Assembly: GCF_022170785.1 (NCBI RefSeq)
Contig: NZ_CP081870.1
Coordinates: forward strand, 1,724,001 to 1,788,000
Direction: 5' to 3'
DNA from: Rossellomorea marisflavi
Lineage (GTDB): Bacteria > Bacillota > Bacilli > Bacillales > Bacillaceae_B
DNA: 64,000 bases
The stretch's first letter is position 1, and every line of letters starts with the position of its first letter. The notes beneath the pieces are model-generated. The model saw only the letters and a program-made list of their open reading frames with translations, ran no database searches and had not been told where the DNA came from. The position numbers were made by a program, and so were the translations under genes. This document shows, piece by piece, positions 8,416-18,065 of the stretch.

Positions 8416-9078
8416 ATGAAAAAAGAGTTTGTTGTCATCGGTTTGGGTCGTTTCGGAGGGAGCATCGTACGCTCCCTCGCCGAGCAGGGTATGGAGGTGA
8501 TGGCCATCGATATGGATGAGGATAAGGTGAATGAATTTTCCACCACCGCTTCACACGCTGTCGTGGCGGATTCCACCGACGAGTCGGTGCTCAAGAGCCT
8601 CGGGATCCGCAACTTCGATCACGTGATTGTTGCCATCGGGGATAATATACAATCAAGCATCCTCACCACCATCATGCTGAAGGAGATCGGTGTGAAGAAG
8701 ATCACCGTCAAAGCTCAGAATGATTACCATGAAAAGGTCCTGAGGAAGATCGGTGCCAATCAGGTGGTTCACCCTGAGAGGGATATGGGTAGAAGGATCG
8801 CCCATAATATCGTTTCGAATAATGTACTGGATTACCTTGAACTCTCGGACGAACATTCCATCGTCGAGCTTGTTGCCAATGAGAAGCTCAGCGGGAACAG
8901 CTTGATCGACCTCGATATCCGCGCAAAATACGGGATCAATATCGTGGCAATCAAAAGGGACCGGGATATCATCGTGTCTCCCCAGGCCGAAGAAGAGATA
9001 CAGGAAGGGGATATTCTCATCGTCATCGGAGCGGACACCGATATCAACCGCTTTGAAAAAAAGATCCTGTGGACATAA
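8416..9078 (+). CDS. ktrC: Potassium uptake system gating protein KtrC (RCK protein)
   Basis: Cytoplasmic regulatory ring subunit of a Ktr potassium transporter, 220 residues. The N-terminal Rossmann RCK_N domain has the nucleotide motif IGLGRFGGS at 8-16 and an acidic residue at the end of the second strand. The C-terminal RCK_C domain (about 135-220) matches TrkA_C. The membrane partner KtrD is not in the window, as in B. subtilis, where ktrC also stands alone near rnjA. The start ATG is preceded by a GGGGG-type ribosome site. KtrA is the alternative name, but position next to rnjA favours KtrC. Confidence 0.88.
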   Translation: MKKEFVVIGLGRFGGSIVRSLAEQGMEVMAIDMDEDKVNEFSTTASHAVVADSTDESVLKSLGIRNFDHVIVAIGDNIQSSILTTIMLKEIGVKKITVKAQNDYHEKVLRKIGANQVVHPERDMGRRIAHNIVSNNVLDYLELSDEHSIVELVANEKLSGNSLIDLDIRAKYGINIVAIKRDRDIIVSPQAEEEIQEGDILIVIGADTDINRFEKKILWT

Positions 9079-9090
9079 AGCGTATAGTAA

Positions 9091-9129
9091 AAGGATGGCC
9101 GACTGCTTACGCGGGCCATCCTTCTTTTT
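9091..9129 (+). terminator. Rho-independent terminator after ktrC
   Basis: AAGGATGGCC pairs with GGCCATCCTT (13-nt loop) and runs into TTCTTTTT. Confidence 0.85.
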
Positions 9130-9210
9130 ATAGGGGACTTGAGCATATGAAAAGTGACTATGTAATGACGAACACAACCAGTGTGGTTGATACCGCTCAT
9201 GAAACAAATG

Positions 9211-9262
9211 AAAAATCCGGACTACTTTTCCCCATCTGAGGGGGAAAGTAGTCCGGATTTTA
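9211..9262. terminator. Strong bidirectional terminator at the rnjA 3' end
   Basis: A stem of about 20 bp (AAAATCCGGACTACTTT...AAAGTAGTCCGGATTTT with a C/G-rich top) lies downstream of rnjA on the minus strand. The A/T flanks allow function on both strands. Confidence 0.85.
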
Positions 9263-9304
9263 TTATGACTTAAGCACGTGTGTCTCAGGCTCTATTATAA
9301 TGGA

Positions 9305-10972
9305 TCAGACTTCCATGATGATCGGAAGGATCATTGGACGACGTTTGGTTTTTTCGTATAAGAATGGAGCCAGTGTGTCTGTGATTTCATTCTTGATTTC
9401 AGACCATTGAGTAGTCCTTCTTTCAAGCACCTTGTTCAGGTGTTTGGAGATCAAGGTTTGCGCTTCGTTGATCAAGTCCCCGGATTCACGCATATAAACA
9501 AATCCGCGAGAAATCAGATCCGGACCGGAAGCAATCTTGAAGTCCTTCATATTGATGCTGACCACGACGATGACTAGCCCTTCTTCTGAAAGGATACGGC
9601 GATCACGGAGGACGATGTTTCCGATGTCACCGATTCCACTGCCGTCGATGTAGACATTCCCTGAAGGAATCTTCCCAGCCACCTGAGCAGAGTCGCTGCT
9701 GAGGGCAAGTACATCACCATTATCCATGATGAAGCAGTTATCAGGGTCTACTCCACAGTCGACGCCAAGCTGAGCGTGCATCTTCTGCATGCGATATTCA
9801 CCGTGAATAGGCATGAAGAATGTAGGGTTCATCAGACGAAGCATAAGCTTCATTTCTTGTTGTCCACCGTGTCCGGATGTATGGATATTGCTGAGTGGTC
9901 CGTGGACCACTTCTGCTCCTGCACGGTATAGAAGGTTGATCGTACGGTTTACACTGATCGTGTTCCCAGGGATCGGTGAAGATGAGAAGACGACAGTGTC
10001 ACCCGGTTGAATCTGGATCTGACGATGTGTACCGTTTGCGATACGGGATAGGGCAGCCATCGGTTCCCCTTGAGAACCTGTACAAAGGATGGCCACTTCA
10101 TTCGCAGGCAACCGGTTGATTTGATTATGTTCGATGAAGGTTTCCTTCGGCGCATTGATGTATCCAAGTTCCTGGCCGATGGTGATGGCCGCCTCCATGC
10201 TTCGGCCGAACACAGCTACTTTACGGTTGTGGTAGACTGCCGCTTCGACAACCTGCTGCAGGCGGTGGATGTTGGATGCGAATGTAGCGAAAATAACGCG
10301 GCCGTCCACTTTCCTGAAGATATCGTCAATGCTTTCGCCAACTTTGCGTTCGCTCATTGTAAAGTTTGGTACCTCAGCATTCGTACTGTCGGAAAGCAGG
10401 CACAGGACGCCTTCTTTTCCGATTTCTGCCATTTTGGTCAGGTTCGCAGGTTCTCCTACAGGAGTGAAATCAAACTTGAAGTCACCTGTGTGCACGACAT
10501 TGCCCGGAGGCGTCTTGACCACGATCCCGTAAGAATCCGGGATGCTGTGGGTGGTTCGGAAGAACGTGACGGACGTTTTCCGGAACTTGATCACATCATC
10601 TTCCTGGATGATGTTGAGCTTGGCATTGCGTAGAAGTCCGTGCTCTTCAAGTTTGTTCTTGATCAATCCCATGGCAAGCTTTCCGCTATAGATCGGAATG
10701 TTCAGCTCGCGAAGGAGATACGGAATCCCCCCGATGTGATCTTCGTGACCGTGAGTGATGAAAAGTCCCTTGATTTTATCTACGTTTTTAACGAGATACG
10801 TATAGTCAGGGATCACATAGTCGATGCCGAGGAGTTCGTCCTCAGGGAATTTGACCCCTGCATCGATTAGGATGATTTCATCCTGGAACTGTACAGCGTA
10901 TGTGTTTTTACCGATTTCACCTAGACCACCGAGGGCAAATACTGCAGTCTGGTCATTCTTGACAAATTTCAT
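9305..10972 (-). CDS. rnjA: Ribonuclease J1
   Basis: Metallo-beta-lactamase ribonuclease with 5'-to-3' exonuclease and endonuclease activity, central to mRNA decay and 16S rRNA maturation in Firmicutes. The 555 residues match the family length exactly. The zinc motif T-H-G-H-E-D-H places His74, His76, Asp78 and His79 at the active site. The beta-CASP region follows ([18 protein letters not shown]), with a small C-terminal domain. It starts 4 bases after the stop of rpoY, the same pair as B. subtilis ykzG-rnjA. In B. subtilis, RNase J1 is also a partner of the SR1P peptide, whose gene lies about 11 kb away here. Confidence 0.97.
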   Translation of the reverse strand: MKFVKNDQTAVFALGGLGEIGKNTYAVQFQDEIILIDAGVKFPEDELLGIDYVIPDYTYLVKNVDKIKGLFITHGHEDHIGGIPYLLRELNIPIYSGKLAMGLIKNKLEEHGLLRNAKLNIIQEDDVIKFRKTSVTFFRTTHSIPDSYGIVVKTPPGNVVHTGDFKFDFTPVGEPANLTKMAEIGKEGVLCLLSDSTNAEVPNFTMSERKVGESIDDIFRKVDGRVIFATFASNIHRLQQVVEAAVYHNRKVAVFGRSMEAAITIGQELGYINAPKETFIEHNQINRLPANEVAILCTGSQGEPMAALSRIANGTHRQIQIQPGDTVVFSSSPIPGNTISVNRTINLLYRAGAEVVHGPLSNIHTSGHGGQQEMKLMLRLMNPTFFMPIHGEYRMQKMHAQLGVDCGVDPDNCFIMDNGDVLALSSDSAQVAGKIPSGNVYIDGSGIGDIGNIVLRDRRILSEEGLVIVVVSINMKDFKIASGPDLISRGFVYMRESGDLINEAQTLISKHLNKVLERRTTQWSEIKNEITDTLAPFLYEKTKRRPMILPIIMEV

Positions 10973-10976
10973 CCGA

Positions 10977-11183
10977 TTATTGCTCCAGCTCGAATGATTC
11001 TTGGTTTTTCTCGTGTTCTAGAAAAGCGCCCTCGAGCTTTTGCACGAATTCGATGTTGTACGGTTTGTCTTTCAGCTTGAGGCGTACCTCACGCTCTGAA
11101 TCTGCTTCGATGTAAAGAGAGTCAGTGCATTCGCGAACAGGCACTTCTTCTTTACTCTTTTGATAAAATACTTTGTAAATCAT
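10977..11183 (-). CDS. rpoY: RNA polymerase epsilon subunit
   Basis: A 68-residue acidic protein ([19 protein letters not shown]...) matching the DUF1447/RpoY family, the small Firmicute-specific subunit that binds core RNA polymerase. It is the first gene of the rpoY-rnjA operon and has AAGGAGAGAG upstream of its ATG. The length agrees with the B. subtilis protein (about 69). Confidence 0.95.
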   Translation of the reverse strand: MIYKVFYQKSKEEVPVRECTDSLYIEADSEREVRLKLKDKPYNIEFVQKLEGAFLEHEKNQESFELEQ

Positions 11184-11404
11184 GTGTTTTCTCTCTCCTT
11201 ATCCGTTTTCAAAACTTTAACTTTCCTCTATGATAAAAAAGTTATCAACATAATGTGTGGGTTGTTACCATACGGTTTACCCATAAATAGATCATTTCAT
11301 TCCGATGGGCGACAACGGCCCGGGATCTCTATCATGAATATGTATAGTATGAATTATAAAGGATTCTTCCTATTAAATAAAGTTTTATCAAGATTCCATG
11401 CACA

Positions 11405-11470
11405 TAAAGAGCAGGAACGGATCCATTCGTGGAGAAAAGACTCCCAAAACGGCATCAGTCCCTGCTTATG
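11405..11470 (-). other. Imperfect hairpin downstream of the micropeptide gene
   Basis: On the minus strand AGCAGGGAC can pair with GTTCCTGCT (9 bp including one G-U), closing an inner imperfect arm whose top is GGAG-TCTTTT-CTCC. The tail reads TCTTTATG, poor for an intrinsic terminator. It may be the 3' structure of the micropeptide transcript or part of the rpoY leader. The stretch 11184-11511 holds no convincing gene otherwise. Confidence 0.35.
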
Positions 11471-11511
11471 AAAAGTGACAGTATGACATGCATGTAGATG
11501 GACTCCTTCAT

Positions 11512-11583
11512 TTAAGCGATCGTCTTTTTTTTAAGCAACTCTTTCCACTGTTTCATAAGCTTTTTGCGCAGCTTCTTGAACAT
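11512..11583 (-). CDS. Candidate 23-residue basic amphipathic micropeptide
   Basis: Too short for usual gene callers. The peptide reads MFKKLRKKLMKQWKELLKKK then TIA: ten Lys/Arg and hydrophobic residues spaced every three to four positions, so it should form a cationic amphipathic helix. AAGGAG lies at good spacing before the ATG, and a promoter-like pair (TTTACT, 17 bp, TAAAAT) lies just upstream. It points the same way as rpoY-rnjA, about 330 bp ahead of them. I do not recognise a family. It could be a membrane-active peptide, a nucleic-acid-binding peptide or the coding part of a dual-function RNA. Only homologues would prove that it is translated. Confidence 0.5.
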   Translation of the reverse strand: MFKKLRKKLMKQWKELLKKKTIA

Positions 11584-11604
11584 GGATGATCACTCCTTAC
11601 TTAT

Positions 11605-11633
11605 ATTTTACCGAGAAAAAGGCTTGAAGTAAA
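11605..11633 (-). promoter_or_regulatory. Candidate promoter of the micropeptide gene
   Basis: Read on the minus strand: TTTACT (11633-11628), 17-bp spacer, TAAAAT (11610-11605). The predicted start falls almost on the ribosome site, giving a very short leader, so the assignment is tentative. Confidence 0.35.
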
Positions 11634-11794
11634 GATGCCTTCCTTTTATTGTACGGAATTTCTCGAATCTCTTACATGGTTAAATATAGTAAATGAAGCG
11701 GTTGCGGCATCCATTGACAATTTAGCAGTGAAAGCGTACCTTTATCAACGTCTTACCATTTTGTTATTCCATTACTAGAAAGAGGAGAGTCATA

Positions 11795-12565
11795 ATGTCG
11801 AAGATCGTTTTTTTTGATATAGACGGAACACTGCTCGACCACGATAAAGAACTCCCGTCCTCCACGAAGCAGGCCATCAGACGCCTCAAGGAAAATGGCA
11901 CGTTTGTAGCCATCGCCACGGGGCGTGCGCCGTTCATGTATGAACCCTTGAGGGAAGAACTTGGGATCGATTCATATGTTTCCTTCAACGGACAGTATGT
12001 TGTATTCGAGAATAACGTCATCTATACGAATCCACTTGATACCGGCCGTCTTGAAGCCTTGTTGGAAGACTCGGAAGCCAAAGGACATCCCGTCGTCCAT
12101 CTTGATCATGAAACGATGAAGGCCAATCATGAAGATGATGAATATATCAATAAGAGCATGGCAAGCCTCAAGTTCACCCATCCTGAATGCCAGCCCGAGT
12201 TCTATAAGGGAAGAGACATCTATCAATCACTTCTATTCTGTGATGAAGAAGAAGAGACGTTTTACCGCGAAAACTACCCGGAATTCTCTTTTATCAGATG
12301 GCATGAACATTCCATGGACATTCTGCCTGACGGAGGATCAAAAGCAGAAGGGATCAAACGGATGATCGACAAGCTCGGATTCCGGATGGAGGATGTATAT
12401 GCCTTCGGTGACGGGTTGAACGATATTGAAATGATCAAGGGCGTCGGAACAGGTGTTGCCATGGGGAATGCCGTGGAAGAGCTGAAGCGGCATGCCGACC
12501 TCGTGACGGCGGATGTAGCAGACGACGGCATCTCTAAAGCGCTAAGTAAACTGGGCCTGATATAA
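11795..12565 (+). CDS. ykrA: HAD-superfamily Cof-type phosphatase
   Basis: A 256-residue Cof-like hydrolase. Motif I is FFDIDGTLLDHD with both catalytic aspartates. Motif II (IATGRAP) and the late motif FGDGLNDIEMIKGVGTGVAMGNA complete the HAD IIB set. Such enzymes dephosphorylate sugar phosphates, phosphorylated cofactors or related metabolites; the substrate of this one is unknown. It has AAGAGGAGAG upstream of the ATG. Its place between rpoY-rnjA and the deformylase gene is that of B. subtilis ykrA, which it matches in length. Confidence 0.9.
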   Translation: MSKIVFFDIDGTLLDHDKELPSSTKQAIRRLKENGTFVAIATGRAPFMYEPLREELGIDSYVSFNGQYVVFENNVIYTNPLDTGRLEALLEDSEAKGHPVVHLDHETMKANHEDDEYINKSMASLKFTHPECQPEFYKGRDIYQSLLFCDEEEETFYRENYPEFSFIRWHEHSMDILPDGGSKAEGIKRMIDKLGFRMEDVYAFGDGLNDIEMIKGVGTGVAMGNAVEELKRHADLVTADVADDGISKALSKLGLI

Positions 12566-12573
12566 ACAACAAG

Positions 12574-12607
12574 AAAGGACTCCCCTGAACAACGGGGAGT
12601 CCTTTTT
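12574..12607. terminator. Bidirectional terminator between ykrA and def
   Basis: AAAGGACTCCCC pairs with GGGGAGTCCTTT (8-nt loop) between convergent genes, with T-runs on both strands. Confidence 0.9.
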
Positions 12608-12615
12608 CACGATTA

Positions 12616-13167
12616 TCATCGTTCAATGGGGATAGCGTCCGGAATCGGTTCGAACGGATGTTCATGATCGATATGGTCATAGAACATCACGCCGTTCAGG
12701 TGATCGATTTCATGCTGGAATACGATGGCTGCCAGGCCTTTCAGACGGATTTTGACTTCGTTTCCGTCTACGTCCCACCCTTTTACCGTCACGCGGGCAT
12801 ACCTTGGAACGAATCCCGGTACGTTCCGGTCAACAGACAAGCATCCTTCACCTGACGTAAGAAAAGCTTTTTCAATGGAATGACTGATGATTTTCGGATT
12901 GAAGAGCGCATAGCTGTACAGGCGTTCACCGTCCCTCACGTTAACGGCGATCATCCGTTTAAGGACATTGATCTGTGGAGCAGCAAGGCCGATGCCCGGC
13001 CTTAATCCGTACTGTGCGGAAAGCTCGGGATCCTGACTGTTTTTAACATACTCAAGAAGGCTTGAGAGGATCTCTTTATCCTCCTTTGAAGGCGGCAATG
13101 TCACTTCCTGTGCCACTGATGTGAGGGAAGGATGGCCTTCACGGATGATATCTTTCATTGTAATCAT
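12616..13167 (-). CDS. defB: Peptide deformylase
   Basis: Removes the formyl group from nascent N-terminal methionine. The three metal and active-site motifs are complete: GIGLAAPQ (58-65), EGCLS with the metal-binding cysteine at 109, and HEIDH (152-156). The 12-residue insertion SQDPELSAQYGL before motif 1 is typical of type 2 (Gram-positive) enzymes. I start at the ATG at 13167 (MITMKDIIREG), giving 183 residues as in YkrB. AGGAGG is 12 bases away, rather long, and an ATT triplet sits immediately before the ATG, but the N-terminus matches the family. Confidence 0.95.
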   Translation of the reverse strand: MITMKDIIREGHPSLTSVAQEVTLPPSKEDKEILSSLLEYVKNSQDPELSAQYGLRPGIGLAAPQINVLKRMIAVNVRDGERLYSYALFNPKIISHSIEKAFLTSGEGCLSVDRNVPGFVPRYARVTVKGWDVDGNEVKIRLKGLAAIVFQHEIDHLNGVMFYDHIDHEHPFEPIPDAIPIER

Positions 13168-13392
13168 AATGGTTTTATTCCTCCTCGAAATGCAACGGTC
13201 TTTCTGGAAAGGTTTCCGTTGATACATGAAAATATGATGCGCGGAATGCGTGCAATAGAATTATTTTAACACTTCACACACAAAAAGTTAACGAATCTAG
13301 CAGGAGTCATGAATACCGGTGCAGCGCGAGGCATAGTAATAGAGTACCGGGTTTCCTGTGAGTAGACATATTCCGACAGGGGTAACTCCCTA

Positions 13393-13421
13393 TTGTCAAA
13401 ATCTGCAGACATCGATATAGT
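13393..13421 (+). promoter_or_regulatory. SigA-type promoter of ykyA
   Basis: TTGTCA (13393-13398), 17-bp spacer and TATAGT (13416-13421), about 35 bp before the coding start. Confidence 0.6.
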
Positions 13422-13454
13422 AGAAGATGGAAAAAATGTTAGGGGGATCTGATC

Positions 13455-14111
13455 GTGTCGAAATTTCGTTTTGCAATCGTTACAGGTGCAGTCGCACTTT
13501 TATTGATGGGATGTTCAGCGACATCATCACCGGAAGAAAGCCTTCAGGATGTCATGGAAGAAACCGTTTCCAAGGAAAAACCGTACGCTGAAGCCCAAAA
13601 GCCGCTGCAGGAGCTGGAAAAGAAAGAGCAAAACCTGTATGAGACCATCATGGGACTTGGAATGAAGGAAATGGACAAGATCCAGGAGCTTTCAGACGAA
13701 GCTTTGAAGAATGTCGATAAGAGGAAAGAGTATATCCAAAAAGAGCAAACGTCCATGGACGAGGCTAAAGAGACGTTCGCAGATGCATCCAAATACATAG
13801 AAAAACTAGACAACGTAGATCTTAAAAAACAGGCCCAGTCACTGGAGAAAACGATGAAGGCACGCTATGAGCTCCACGGCAAGCTGACGAAATCCTACTT
13901 GAACGTCCTTGACGGGGATAAGGAACTGTATGAAATGCTAAAAAAAGAAGACCTCACCATGGAACAACTGGAAAAGCAGGTCACTTCGATCAACAAGGAG
14001 TATAAAAAAGTCTCCAAATTGAATGATGAGTACAATGACAAGACGAATGAATACAATGAAGCAAAAAAGGATCTATATTCCAATGAAGCATTCGAAGAGA
14101 AAAAGGATTGA
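13455..14111 (+). CDS. ykyA: YkyA-family coiled-coil lipoprotein
   Basis: A 218-residue secreted lipoprotein. The signal peptide ends with the lipobox LLMGC (Cys20), so it should be anchored on the outer face of the membrane. The rest is a highly charged Lys/Glu-rich helical protein with heptad-like coiled-coil character. It matches YkyA of B. subtilis by position immediately before pdhA and by size. The role is not established; B. cereus homologues have been described as cell-wall-binding proteins. It is a single-gene unit with its own promoter and terminator. Confidence 0.88.
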   Translation: MSKFRFAIVTGAVALLLMGCSATSSPEESLQDVMEETVSKEKPYAEAQKPLQELEKKEQNLYETIMGLGMKEMDKIQELSDEALKNVDKRKEYIQKEQTSMDEAKETFADASKYIEKLDNVDLKKQAQSLEKTMKARYELHGKLTKSYLNVLDGDKELYEMLKKEDLTMEQLEKQVTSINKEYKKVSKLNDEYNDKTNEYNEAKKDLYSNEAFEEKKD

Positions 14112-14117
14112 TTGATG

Positions 14118-14144
14118 AAGACGGCATCCAATGCCGTCTTTTTT
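14118..14144 (+). terminator. Terminator of ykyA
   Basis: AAGACGGCAT-CCA-ATGCCGTCTT followed by TTTT, just after the ykyA stop. Confidence 0.88.
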
Positions 14145-14296
14145 ATTTGCTTCGGAGTTACTCTATAACAGAATCGTAAAAAAGAAACTATTATATATAA
14201 CAGGTGGTCAGACTTCAGTGATACAGATGGCTTCAGACGTTAATCTCGAAGTTGTCTGAATATAAAAGAGAACTTATAAAATATAGCACTTTGTCG

Positions 14297-14326
14297 TTGA
14301 CGTACCGAAAATAGGTATTGTAAACT
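14297..14326 (+). promoter_or_regulatory. Candidate promoter of the pdh operon
   Basis: TTGACG (14297-14302), an 18-bp spacer and TAAACT (14321-14326). Initiation near 14333 would give a leader of about 200 nt. A second, weaker candidate is TTGATT (14468-14473) with TATGTA (14492-14497), downstream of the leader hairpin. The rest of 14145-14539 has a loose TTCAGAC...GTCTGAA repeat near 14235 and no gene. Confidence 0.5.
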
Positions 14327-14382
14327 AATAGAGGTGATTTAATATTGTATTAGTCAGCATCCAATGTTGAGTAGTACAGATC

Positions 14383-14410
14383 AACCCGATTTTAAAATTG
14401 GGTTTTCTTT
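14383..14410 (+). terminator. Terminator-like hairpin in the pdhA leader
   Basis: AACCCGATTTT and AAAATTGGGTT form an uninterrupted inverted repeat (one G-U pair), followed by TTCTTT. It lies between the upstream promoter candidate and pdhA, so it could attenuate the operon or end a short separate RNA. Confidence 0.5.
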
Positions 14411-14530
14411 CTGAGTATTTGTGGAAAACTAGTAACAGTGTGTCCACGGATATGTGGTAAGTCATACTTGATTTGGGTAATCTAAACTTTGTATGTAAAA
14501 AACCAAAATAAATGCATGTAGAAAGGATAG

Positions 14531-15655
<1,125 letters not shown>

Positions 15656-15658
15656 GCC

Positions 15659-16636
15659 ATGGCGCAAATGACAATGATTCAAGCGATCACTGATGCACTG
15701 CGCACAGAACTACGCAACAACGAAGACGTACTAGTTTTTGGTGAAGACGTAGGTCTAAACGGTGGTGTATTCCGTGCAACGGAAGGACTTCAAAAAGAAT
15801 TCGGTGAAGACCGTGTATTCGATACGCCGCTTGCAGAATCAGGTATCGGCGGACTATCAATCGGTCTAGCATTGGAAGGGTTCCGTCCCGTTCCAGAAAT
15901 CCAATTCTTCGGTTTCGTATACGAAGTAATGGATTCAATTTCCGGCCAAATGGCTCGTATGCGCTATCGTTCTGGTGGAGCTTACTCTTCACCAATCACG
16001 ATTCGTTCTCCATTCGGTGGTGGGGTTCATACTCCTGAACTTCACGCGGACAGCCTTGAAGGACTTGTTGCTCAGCAACCTGGTCTTAAAGTGGTTATCC
16101 CATCAACTCCATATGAGGCTAAAGGTCTTTTGATCTCAGCGATCCGTGATAACGATCCTGTCATCTTCCTTGAGCACATGAAACTATACCGTTCATTCCG
16201 TGAAGAAGTTCCGGAAGAAGAGTATACAATCGAACTTGGTAAAGCCGCTGTGAAACGCGAAGGTTCAGACCTTTCCATCATCACATACGGTGCAATGGTC
16301 CATGAGTCATTGAAAGCTGCCGATGAACTTGAAAAAGAAGGCTATTCTGTAGAGGTCATCGACCTTCGTACAGTGAGCCCGCTTGATATCGAGACCATCA
16401 TGGCATCTGTAGAAAAGACAAACCGTGCGATCGTTGTCCAAGAAGCTCAAAAGCAAGCAGGTATCGCTGCTAACGTCGTTGCTGAAATCAATGACCGTGC
16501 GATCCTTAGCCTTGAGGCGCCAGTACTACGTGTAGCGGCACCTGATACTGTATTCTCGTTCTCTCAAGCTGAGACAGTTTGGCTTCCGAATTACAAAGAT
16601 GTAATCGAAACAGCTAAGAAAGTACTTGAATTCTAA
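15659..16636 (+). CDS. pdhB: Pyruvate dehydrogenase E1 component, beta subunit
   Basis: A 325-residue transketolase-like subunit that completes the E1 active site with PdhA. The conserved stretches [20 protein letters not shown] and [20 protein letters not shown] are present, and the C-terminal transketolase domain binds E2. The start lies 3 bases after the pdhA stop; AAGGAG sits somewhat far upstream inside pdhA, suggesting coupled translation. A strong hairpin follows before pdhC. The length equals that of B. subtilis PdhB. Confidence 0.97.
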   Translation: MAQMTMIQAITDALRTELRNNEDVLVFGEDVGLNGGVFRATEGLQKEFGEDRVFDTPLAESGIGGLSIGLALEGFRPVPEIQFFGFVYEVMDSISGQMARMRYRSGGAYSSPITIRSPFGGGVHTPELHADSLEGLVAQQPGLKVVIPSTPYEAKGLLISAIRDNDPVIFLEHMKLYRSFREEVPEEEYTIELGKAAVKREGSDLSIITYGAMVHESLKAADELEKEGYSVEVIDLRTVSPLDIETIMASVEKTNRAIVVQEAQKQAGIAANVVAEINDRAILSLEAPVLRVAAPDTVFSFSQAETVWLPNYKDVIETAKKVLEF

Positions 16637-16654
16637 TCCTATTCGGATAGAAAA

Positions 16655-16690
16655 AGAAAATAGAAGGGAAGCAACACCCTTCTATTTTCT
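16655..16690 (+). other. 14-bp intercistronic hairpin between pdhB and pdhC
   Basis: AGAAAATAGAAGGG pairs perfectly with CCCTTCTATTTTCT around an 8-nt loop (AAGCAACA). The 3' flank is ACTATATAGA, not a T-run, so it is not a standard intrinsic terminator. It more likely stabilises or marks a processing point between the E1 and E2/E3 parts of the operon. Confidence 0.75.
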
Positions 16691-16759
16691 ACTATATAGA
16701 GAAAAAAAGATCCATTACATTCATCTATTCAATCATGATAAAACCAGGAGGTAGGATCC

Positions 16760-18061
16760 ATGGCATTTGAATTCAAATTACCTGATATCGGTGAAGGTAT
16801 CCATGAAGGTGAAATCGTCAAGTGGTTTGTAAAAGCTGGCGATACAGTAGAAGAGGACGACGTACTATGTGAAGTCCAAAACGATAAAGCTGTCGTAGAA
16901 ATCCCGTCACCAGTTGCTGGTACGGTTGAAGAAGTCCTTGTAGAAGAAGGAACTGTGGCAGTCGTAGGCGATACATTGATCCGTTTCGACGCACCAGGTT
17001 ACGAAGACCTTCAATTCAAGGGCAGTGACAGCGATAGCGACAAAAAAGAAGAACCTAAAGCTGATGCAAAAACAGAAGCTCAGGTTCAAGGTACTGCAGA
17101 AGAAGGTCAAGAAGTGAGCAAAGAAGAAGTTGACCCTAACAAACGTGTCATCGCAATGCCTTCTGTACGTAAATATGCCCGTGAAAACGGTGTTGAAATC
17201 CGCGAAGTATCTGGTTCAGGTAAAAACGGACGCGTACTGAAAGAAGATATCGATGCATTTGCTAATGGAGGATCTGCTCCACAAGCTACTGAAGCTAAAT
17301 CTGAGGCACCTGCCAAAGAAGAAAAAGCTCCGGCAGCAGTTAAAGCTCCAGAAGGTGAATACCCAGAGACTCGCGAGAAAATGAGCGGTATGCGTAAAGC
17401 CATCGCAAAAGCAATGGTGAATTCTAAACACACAGCTCCTCACGTTACACTGATGGATGAGATCGATGTGACAAAACTTTGGGCTCATCGTAAGAAGTTC
17501 AAAGAAGTGGCAGCAGAAAAAGGCGTTAAGCTTACATTCTTACCGTACATCGTAAAAGCATTGACTAGTGCCCTTCGTGAATATCCGGCTCTTAATACAT
17601 CAATCGATGACGCTACAAGCGAAATCGTTCAAAAACATTATTACAACATCGGTATTGCAGCTGACACAGACAAAGGCCTTCTTGTACCAGTCGTGAAAAA
17701 TGCAGATCGTAAATCTATGTTCAATATTTCAAATGAAATCAATGAACTAGCTGGTAAAGCCCGTGACGGTAAACTTGCCGGTGACGAAATGAAAGGTGCA
17801 TCTTGCACAATCACCAATATCGGTTCTGCAGGCGGACAATGGTTCACCCCGGTTATCAACCATCCAGAGGTTGCCATCCTTGGTGTTGGCCGTATCGCTG
17901 AAAAACCTGTAGTGAAAAATGGTGAAATTGTAGCGGCACCTGTGTTAGCATTATCATTGAGCTTTGACCACCGTATGATTGATGGTGCTACTGCTCAACA
18001 CGCACTAAACCATATCAAGCGTTTGTTGAACGATCCAGAACTATTATTAATGGAGGCGTAA
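16760..18061 (+). CDS. pdhC: Dihydrolipoyllysine acetyltransferase (E2) of pyruvate dehydrogenase
   Basis: Core of the PDH complex; transfers the acetyl group to CoA. It has one N-terminal lipoyl domain (1-80) with the lipoylated lysine at 43 in QNDKAVVE, then an acidic Ala/Glu/Lys linker. A peripheral-subunit-binding domain lies around 130-168 ([16 protein letters not shown]), followed by a second flexible linker. The catalytic CAT domain ends with the active motif HRMIDG (His404, Asp408). The 433-residue length fits a single-lipoyl Bacillus E2. It has CCAGGAGG before the ATG and sits 123 bp after pdhB, behind a hairpin. Confidence 0.97.
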   Translation: MAFEFKLPDIGEGIHEGEIVKWFVKAGDTVEEDDVLCEVQNDKAVVEIPSPVAGTVEEVLVEEGTVAVVGDTLIRFDAPGYEDLQFKGSDSDSDKKEEPKADAKTEAQVQGTAEEGQEVSKEEVDPNKRVIAMPSVRKYARENGVEIREVSGSGKNGRVLKEDIDAFANGGSAPQATEAKSEAPAKEEKAPAAVKAPEGEYPETREKMSGMRKAIAKAMVNSKHTAPHVTLMDEIDVTKLWAHRKKFKEVAAEKGVKLTFLPYIVKALTSALREYPALNTSIDDATSEIVQKHYYNIGIAADTDKGLLVPVVKNADRKSMFNISNEINELAGKARDGKLAGDEMKGASCTITNIGSAGGQWFTPVINHPEVAILGVGRIAEKPVVKNGEIVAAPVLALSLSFDHRMIDGATAQHALNHIKRLLNDPELLLMEA

Positions 18062-18065
18062 TTCA

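Noticed and set aside
11160..11471. 103-codon plus-strand open frame between rpoY and ykrA
   Set aside because: It starts inside rpoY on the opposite strand, has no ribosome site and shows no domain or signal features.
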